A stretch of 64,000 nucleotides of DNA. Source: Streptomyces sp. WM6378 (GTDB lineage: Bacteria > Actinomycetota > Actinomycetes > Streptomycetales > Streptomycetaceae). The notes beneath the pieces are model-generated. The model had not been told where the DNA came from. It ran no database searches and worked only from the letters and a program-made list of their open reading frames with translations. Made by a program: the position numbers and the translations under genes. Within the stretch, counting starts at the first letter, position 1; each line of letters begins with the position of its first letter. The stretch covers positions 12,844 through 76,843 of the forward strand of contig NZ_LGDD01000300.1 of NCBI RefSeq assembly GCF_001279695.1. The letters run 5' to 3'. This document shows, in pieces, positions 59,139 to 64,000 of the stretch.

Positions 59139-59822
59139 ATGAGACCGAGCGACATGCGGGGCGCCGTGCTGGTCGCGGCCCTGCTGTGCGCCGCCGTGAC
59201 CGCCTGCGGAACGGCCCGCCCGGGCGACCCGGCGGCCGTCGCCCCGGCCAAGCCGGCCGCCATCTCGGCGAATCCCTGCGGGGACGAGACGACGGAGACG
59301 ACGGACACGACCGAGACGACCGAAGAGGGGCCTTCCACCGGTGCCGGTCCGGCGACGGAGGACGAGGCGGGGACGCCGGGACCGCCTACGGATGAAGACA
59401 CGGGGAGCCCTGGCCCACCGACCGACCAGGACACCGGAAACCCCGGCCCGCCCACGGACGGCGACGACAGCGCGGGCACCCCGGGCCCGCCCACCGACGC
59501 CGACCCCGGCACCGCGAAGCCCTGCCTCCCCGCCGGCTGGTTCGACATGACGCGGGACTTCATCGACTACTACTCCAAGCACCTCACCAAGGCCGACGAC
59601 GGGATGTGGCCGTCGGTGGTGGCGGTCCGCATCCGCAAGCAGGGCGCGGCCGAGGAGGCCGTGGTCACGGTCAACTTCGCACCCCCGCCGGGCACCAGCG
59701 ACTGGGAGGGCCGCAGGGTGGCCGAGGTCTTCGCGGACTGGCGCCACGCGGCGTACGACGACACGGGCAGGCTGCGCGTGGAGACCCGCAGCGGGCGTCT
59801 CATCACCCCGGCATCCTGGTGA
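59139..59822 (+). CDS. Lipoprotein with an acidic Pro/Gly/Thr repeat linker
   Basis: A 227-residue lipoprotein. The lipobox is VTACG with Cys23. Residues 45-125 are an acidic linker starting with ETTETTDTTETTEE and then four copies of GxPGPPTDxD. Residues 128-227 form a small domain (WFDMTRDFIDYYSKHLTKAD, VVAVRIRKQGAAEEAVVTVN, VFADWRHAAYDD) that I do not recognise. GAGGGGGAACG precedes the ATG. It is exported and tethered outside the membrane with its domain held off by the linker. Confidence 0.82.
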   Translation: MRPSDMRGAVLVAALLCAAVTACGTARPGDPAAVAPAKPAAISANPCGDETTETTDTTETTEEGPSTGAGPATEDEAGTPGPPTDEDTGSPGPPTDQDTGNPGPPTDGDDSAGTPGPPTDADPGTAKPCLPAGWFDMTRDFIDYYSKHLTKADDGMWPSVVAVRIRKQGAAEEAVVTVNFAPPPGTSDWEGRRVAEVFADWRHAAYDDTGRLRVETRSGRLITPASW

Positions 59823-59861
59823 GCCAGTACGTACGCGTTACGCATGGGCGCGCGGCCGGGC

Positions 59862-60479
59862 TCAGTCGCTGAAGCGGCCGAACCGGCCCCCGTGGAAGAG
59901 GAGCGGGTCGGCGCCGTCCGTGGCGCCCAGCGCCTCGACGCGGCCGACCACGATGAGGTGGTCCCCGCCGGTGTGCACGTTCTGGATGCGGCAGTCGATC
60001 CACGCCGGTGCGCCGTCGAGCCGGGGCGAGCCGGTCGCGGGCGCCGCGTCGAAGCCGACCCCGGCGAACTTGTCGGCCCCGCTGACCGCGAACCCCCGGC
60101 AGAGTACGGACTGTTCCGCTCCGAGGACGTTCACGCAGAACACCCCGGCCCGGGCGATGCGCGGCCAGGTCGTCGACGTACGGGCCACCATGAAGGCGAC
60201 CAGCGGCGGGTCGAGCGAGAGGGAGGCGAAGGACTGGCAGGCGAACCCGGTAGGCCCGGCCGCGTCCTCGGCGGTGATGACGGTGACCCCGCTCGCGAAC
60301 TGGCCGAGGACGCGCCGGAATTCACCCGGGTCGACCGGCGCGCGTTCGTCGTCCCGTACGGCTCGAAGGTCCGGCCGGGGCAGGAACTCGACGGGCTCGG
60401 CGGCCGTGGCGGCGCCGACGGACCTGAGGTATCGGACGACGGTGGCCGCCATCCCTGCGTGTCCCATCACATCAGTCAT
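59862..60479 (-). CDS. Flavin reductase, monooxygenase partner
   Basis: A 205-residue protein of the HpaC/HsaB-like flavin reductase fold: FASGVTVITAEDAAGPTGFA, SLSLDPPLVAFMVARTSTTW and the GDHLIVVGRVE strand with the conserved GDH. It supplies reduced FMN or FAD to a two-component monooxygenase, whose oxygenase is not in this window. The ATG at 60479 has no ribosome site; a CTGAC operator ends 5 bases upstream and covers a TACCGT element, so the message is probably leaderless and directly repressible. Confidence 0.9.
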   Translation of the reverse strand: MTDVMGHAGMAATVVRYLRSVGAATAAEPVEFLPRPDLRAVRDDERAPVDPGEFRRVLGQFASGVTVITAEDAAGPTGFACQSFASLSLDPPLVAFMVARTSTTWPRIARAGVFCVNVLGAEQSVLCRGFAVSGADKFAGVGFDAAPATGSPRLDGAPAWIDCRIQNVHTGGDHLIVVGRVEALGATDGADPLLFHGGRFGRFSD

Positions 60480-60484
60480 TGAAG

Positions 60485-60499
60485 CTGACGGTATGTCAG
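60485..60499. promoter_or_regulatory. CTGAC-N5-GTCAG operator before the flavin reductase gene
   Basis: CTGACGGTATGTCAG, a perfect 5-base inverted repeat. It overlaps the likely -10 of the flavin reductase promoter. Confidence 0.72.
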
Positions 60500-60542
60500 A
60501 TGGGAAGCCTCGCGAGTGCTGAAATGGCTTGGCTGAAACGGC

Positions 60543-61418
60543 TTACAGGCCCCGGTACTTGGGGGTGCGGCGCTCCACGAAGCTGGCCACTCCCTCGTTC
60601 GCGTCCCGGGTCGTCATGTTGATCTCCTGGGCCCAGGCCTCGGCGGCGAGGGCGGAGGTGCGGTCGGCGTCCAGGGAGGCGTTCACCAGGTGCTTGGTGA
60701 GGGCGAGCGCGCGGGTCGGTCCGGCGGCGAGTCGTTCGGCCCACTCCTTGGCGGTGGCGGCGAGTTCGGCGTCCGCGACCACGCGGTTGACCAGCCCCAT
60801 GCGCTCGGCGTCGGCCGCCCGCAGCGCGTCCCCGAAGAACATCAGCTCCTTCGCGCGCTGCGGCCCCACCAGGCGGGGCAACAGGTAGGCGCCGCCTCCG
60901 TCCGGCACCAGGCCCCGGCGTACGAATACCTCGATGAACTTGGCCGATTCGGCGGCCAGGACCAGGTCGCAGGCCAGCGCGAGGTGGGCGCCGAGGCCGG
61001 CGGCGGTGCCGTTGACGGCCGCGATCACGGGCTTCTCGCAGTCGAGTACGGCGGTGATCAGGCGTTGGGCACCCTGGCGGATGGTGCGTGCGACGTCGCC
61101 GGGGACCCGCTCGCCGCCGGTAGCGGTTCCGGTTGCCGGAGCCCCGCGGAGGTCGGCTCCCGCGCAGAATCCCTTGCCGGTCGCGGTGATCACGACGGCC
61201 CGTACGGCCGGGTCGGCGGAGGCCGCGCCGAGCAGTGAGATGACCCGTTCGCGCTGGTCCCAGGTGACGGCGTTCATGGCATCGGGCCGGTTGAGCGTGA
61301 TCCACGAGACGCCGTTGTCAGTGGCGTGGAGTACCAATGAGTGCAGGGGATCCGGCTGGGCTGCGGGGGCAGTCGGGGCAGTCGGTTCGGTCGGGCCTGC
61401 CGGGTCCGGCGAGTGCAT
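60543..61418 (-). CDS. Enoyl-CoA hydratase/isomerase, PaaG-like
   Basis: A 291-residue crotonase. The oxyanion-hole loops are ATGKGFCAGADLRG and AAVNGTAAGLGAHLALACD. At the acid/base positions it has FVRRGLVPDGGGAYLLPRLVG, where the Asp of GLVPDGG replaces the Glu pair of classic hydratases. This is the PaaG layout, which favours isomerase or ring-opening chemistry over simple hydration. Residues 1-25 are a Pro/Ala-rich leader; the real start may be later. Confidence 0.88.
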   Translation of the reverse strand: MHSPDPAGPTEPTAPTAPAAQPDPLHSLVLHATDNGVSWITLNRPDAMNAVTWDQRERVISLLGAASADPAVRAVVITATGKGFCAGADLRGAPATGTATGGERVPGDVARTIRQGAQRLITAVLDCEKPVIAAVNGTAAGLGAHLALACDLVLAAESAKFIEVFVRRGLVPDGGGAYLLPRLVGPQRAKELMFFGDALRAADAERMGLVNRVVADAELAATAKEWAERLAAGPTRALALTKHLVNASLDADRTSALAAEAWAQEINMTTRDANEGVASFVERRTPKYRGL

Positions 61419-61478
61419 GCGGGCTCCAGAACGGGGGGGGAAGTGGTGAGTGGGTGGGACGGCTGCTCAGGCGCGGTC

Positions 61479-63704
61479 TCAGCGGCAGATGGCGAGGGCG
61501 TCGAGGGCGACCGCGCCCTGGCCGCGCGGGAGCACCATGATCGGATTGATGTCCAACTCGGAGAGCCCGTCGCCGAGTTCGAGAGCCATGCGCTGTACGC
61601 GCAGGACGACTTCGACGAGCGCGTCCACGTCCAGCGGGGGCCCGCCTCGTACGCCTTCGAGGAGCGCCCGCCCCCGGAGCTCGCCGAGCATGTCCCGCGC
61701 CTGCTCCTCGCCGAACGGCGGGACGCGGACGGCAGAGTCGCCGAGCACCTCCACCAGTACGCCGCCGAGCCCGACGGTCACGGTGGGCCCGAACAGCGAG
61801 TCGTGCGTGACGCCGACGACCATCTCGACGCCGCGCTCGACCATCTGGCAGACCAGGATGCCGTCGAGGTCGACACCTTCGTACCGGGCGATGTCGGTGA
61901 GTTCGCGATAGGCGTCCCGGATCTGGCTGGCCGAGGTCAACCCGACCTTGACCAGGCCGAGTTCGGTCTTGTGGGCGAGCCGTGCGCCGGAGGCCTTCAT
62001 GACGACGGGGTAGCCGACGAGCCCCGCCGCGCGCACGGCGGCCGCCGCGCTGGTCACGAGCTGCTCGCGCGGCACCCGGATCCCGTACGCCCGCAGAAGC
62101 TGCTTCGCCGCGTGCTCGCTGAGCTGCTGGCCCGGGCGCATCAGGGCCTGCGCCTTGCGGAACGAGGGGGAGGGCACGCGGGGCGCCTCGTCGAAGGGGG
62201 AGCGGTAGCCGGTGGTGAACCGGTGGTGCGAGAGGTACGCGTGGACGGCGCCGATGCAGTTGGCGAAGGTGCGGAAGGTGACGACCCGGTCCGAGCCGAG
62301 CAGCGTCTCGCGGTAGGCGGCCTCGGTGCCGAGCGGCGAGCCCCACACCACGCACACCAGCTTGTCCGTCTGTTCCGCCGCGTCCACCAGGTCCTGCGCC
62401 AGCTTGTCGCTCATGGGCGGGAAGGGCCCGGTGATCGGACAGATCAGCACCCCGACGGAAGGGTCGGCGAGGATCGCGTCAATGATCTTCCGGCCGCGCC
62501 AGTCGCCGACGGGGTGGCCGCCGTTGTCGACGGGGTTGGCGACGTTGAGGTAGCCGGGTATCCACTCATGGAGCTGGTCCTGCTTGGCGGGGGAGAGGGT
62601 CGGGAGGTGGAGCCCGGCGGCGGTGGCGAGGTCGGAGAAGTGCGCCCCCGTGCCGCCGGAGATCGAATAGACGACGACGCCGTCGGCGAGGGGCTTGCGC
62701 GCTCTGGCCAACAGGGCGGCGGTGTCCTGGAGTTGGTCCAGGCCGTCGACGCGGATGACGCCGTACTGACGCATGGCGGCGTCCACCACGTCGTCCGCGC
62801 CGGTCAGCTTGCCGGTGTGTGAGGCGGCCATGCGCGCGCCCGCCTCGGTGCGGCCGACCTTGACGGCGACCACGGGCACACCGGCGCGCGCGGCGCGGTC
62901 GGCGGCGAGCAGGAAGGACCGCCCGTCCTTCAGCCCCTCGACGTAACAGGCGATGGCTCCGACCTCGGGCCGTTCGGCGAAGTACGAGATGAAGTCGGCG
63001 GTTTCGAGGTCGGCCTCGTTGCCGGTGGGCGCCCAGTGGGAGAGCCGTACGCCGAGCTCCTGGAGGGTGAACACGGGCCGCCCCTGGTGCCCGGACTGCG
63101 TAATGAGCGCGATGGCAGGCCCGTCGAGATCGTCCCGGAATCGCTCGAAGGCGTTGAGGTTGGTGTTGGGGCCGAGGAGTCGCAGTCCGGAGCGCTTGAC
63201 GGCGACCGCGAGCCGTTCCTGGGCGGCGGCGCCCTGCTCGCCGGTCTCGGCGAAGCCGGAGGCGAAGGCGACGGCGAACTTGACCTTGGCCTCGGCGAGT
63301 TCCTCGATGACGGGCAGCGGGTCGCCGACCAGGAGCACGGCCAGGTCGACCTGTTCCGGCAGGTCGGACACGGAGGGGACGCAGGGCAGCCCGAAGACGG
63401 ATTCCCGGGTGGGATGGACGGGGTGGATGCGGGCGCCGACCCGCTGGGCCCAGTCGATCAGCTGGCGGGTGATGCCGGTGTTGGGGCGGCCCTCGGCGTC
63501 GGAGGCGCCGACGACGGCGACGGACTCGGGCCGGAAGAACCGGTCGAGATCCGGCACGTCGGCGTGCAGGGGGCGGCCGCTGACGTCCAGGTCGCCCTCG
63601 CCGGCGGCTCTGCCGTGGACGGCGCCGGGGGCGGGCTGCTCGCCGCAGGCGACCACCCGTGCGCGGAAGTCGGTCGTGAGGGTGCCGTGAGTCGATCCAA
63701 GCAT
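61479..63704 (-). CDS. NDP-forming acyl-CoA synthetase
   Basis: A 741-residue fusion with both halves of the acetate-CoA ligase (ADP-forming) family. A CoA-binding domain is at about 45-170 (PESVAVVGASDAEGRPNTGI), the ligase-CoA domains at about 190-490 (ALITQSGHQG, and YSISGGTGAHFSDLA) and an ATP-grasp domain at about 520-741 (YPVVMKASGARLAHKTELGLVKVGL, ELDINPIMVLP). It interconverts an acid, CoA and ATP with acyl-CoA, ADP and phosphate. Two CTGAC operators lie 55-95 bases upstream. Chosen start ATG 63704 has GGCGGAACG ahead. Confidence 0.9.
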   Translation of the reverse strand: MLGSTHGTLTTDFRARVVACGEQPAPGAVHGRAAGEGDLDVSGRPLHADVPDLDRFFRPESVAVVGASDAEGRPNTGITRQLIDWAQRVGARIHPVHPTRESVFGLPCVPSVSDLPEQVDLAVLLVGDPLPVIEELAEAKVKFAVAFASGFAETGEQGAAAQERLAVAVKRSGLRLLGPNTNLNAFERFRDDLDGPAIALITQSGHQGRPVFTLQELGVRLSHWAPTGNEADLETADFISYFAERPEVGAIACYVEGLKDGRSFLLAADRAARAGVPVVAVKVGRTEAGARMAASHTGKLTGADDVVDAAMRQYGVIRVDGLDQLQDTAALLARARKPLADGVVVYSISGGTGAHFSDLATAAGLHLPTLSPAKQDQLHEWIPGYLNVANPVDNGGHPVGDWRGRKIIDAILADPSVGVLICPITGPFPPMSDKLAQDLVDAAEQTDKLVCVVWGSPLGTEAAYRETLLGSDRVVTFRTFANCIGAVHAYLSHHRFTTGYRSPFDEAPRVPSPSFRKAQALMRPGQQLSEHAAKQLLRAYGIRVPREQLVTSAAAAVRAAGLVGYPVVMKASGARLAHKTELGLVKVGLTSASQIRDAYRELTDIARYEGVDLDGILVCQMVERGVEMVVGVTHDSLFGPTVTVGLGGVLVEVLGDSAVRVPPFGEEQARDMLGELRGRALLEGVRGGPPLDVDALVEVVLRVQRMALELGDGLSELDINPIMVLPRGQGAVALDALAICR

Positions 63705-63758
63705 CGTTCCGCCCGCTCCTGGTCGATGGCGAACATGGCTGAGCCGTGCCGGTGCTAA

Positions 63759-63797
63759 CTGACGCATAGTCAGATTACAGACCTGACGGTCAGTCAG
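63759..63797. promoter_or_regulatory. Two CTGAC-N5-GTCAG operators before the acyl-CoA synthetase gene
   Basis: CTGACGCATAGTCAG (63759-63773) has intact arms with TAGTCAG on the right; CTGACGGTCAGTCAG (63783-63797) is perfect. Centres are 24 bases apart, compared with 16-17 at the other paired sites. Confidence 0.75.
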
Positions 63798-64000
63798 GAA
63801 CCGGTGTGCGGGCAAAGCCTCAACCCTGCGGGGCGCGCGGGGTCTGGCCCGCCCCGGCCCCGCCCCGCCCCGACCGTGCGCTGGGCCTGCCCCGAACCCC
63901 GGGGCTTCCAAACCCTGTTGGACGGTTTTCGGCCGGGGTGTGGGGTGGCCGGCCGAGTGCACACTGGGGCGGAGCCCCCAGGGGCTGGGCTATGCAATTC

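Overview
The window is chromosomal DNA of a Streptomyces species. GC content is very high, the third codon position is almost always G or C, and many genes start with GTG. Four short chaplins, a melC1-melC2 tyrosinase pair, an LAxTG sortase substrate and a DmdR1-type iron regulator are present. Two genes carry the rare TTA (bldA) codon. No tRNA, rRNA, CRISPR array or intact insertion sequence was seen.

Region 1 (1-9.9 kb) is a surface-glycan locus on the minus strand. Eight genes, most overlapping by about 4 bases, run from a glycosyltransferase through a polyprenyl-phosphate sugar transferase, an O-antigen-ligase-like protein, an MviN-like flippase, a polysaccharide deacetylase, a second glycosyltransferase and a Wzz-like chain-length protein to a FemAB/CelD-like acyltransferase. 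It converges on the 3' end of a GH26-like glycosidase gene that enters from the left edge.

Region 2 (10-22.3 kb) is an aerial-hypha surface island: four chaplins, seven other small exported proteins, tyrosinase with its copper chaperone, a VKOR thiol oxidoreductase, a sortase-anchored protein, a second GH26-like protein and a P450. Several promoters fit a CGTnnC-N16/17-CGTTG pattern like that of the developmental sigma factor BldN. Three small exported proteins appear to be leaderless from such promoters.

Region 3 (22.3-42.4 kb) is conserved housekeeping and regulatory DNA: citrate synthase, pdxH, a glyoxalase-fold protein, a PAS/GAF protein, a SIS protein, dmdR1 with a long antisense ORF, a TTA-containing hydrolase, an ABC exporter, a degenerate Prim-Pol protein, an HTH/TPR regulator with a palindromic operator, a membrane protein with a repeated EATQY array, a lipoprotein, purU, and a sigma / anti-sigma / anti-anti-sigma / EF-hand group. 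From memory, the order resembles the S. coelicolor block around SCO4387-SCO4411.

Region 4 (42.4-64 kb) is catabolic. An acyl-CoA ligase, an ACMSD-like amidohydrolase, paired acyl-CoA dehydrogenases, a cyclase-family hydrolase, an SDR, a third acyl-CoA dehydrogenase, a zinc alcohol dehydrogenase, a flavin reductase, a PaaG-like hydratase and a large NDP-forming acyl-CoA synthetase are spread over several transcription units. Four intergenic regions carry copies of one palindrome, CTGAC-N5-GTCAG, which suggests a single regulon for degrading a cyclic or branched acid. An inverted pair of related intergenic repeats, one with terminal inverted repeats, flanks the 52-57 kb segment.
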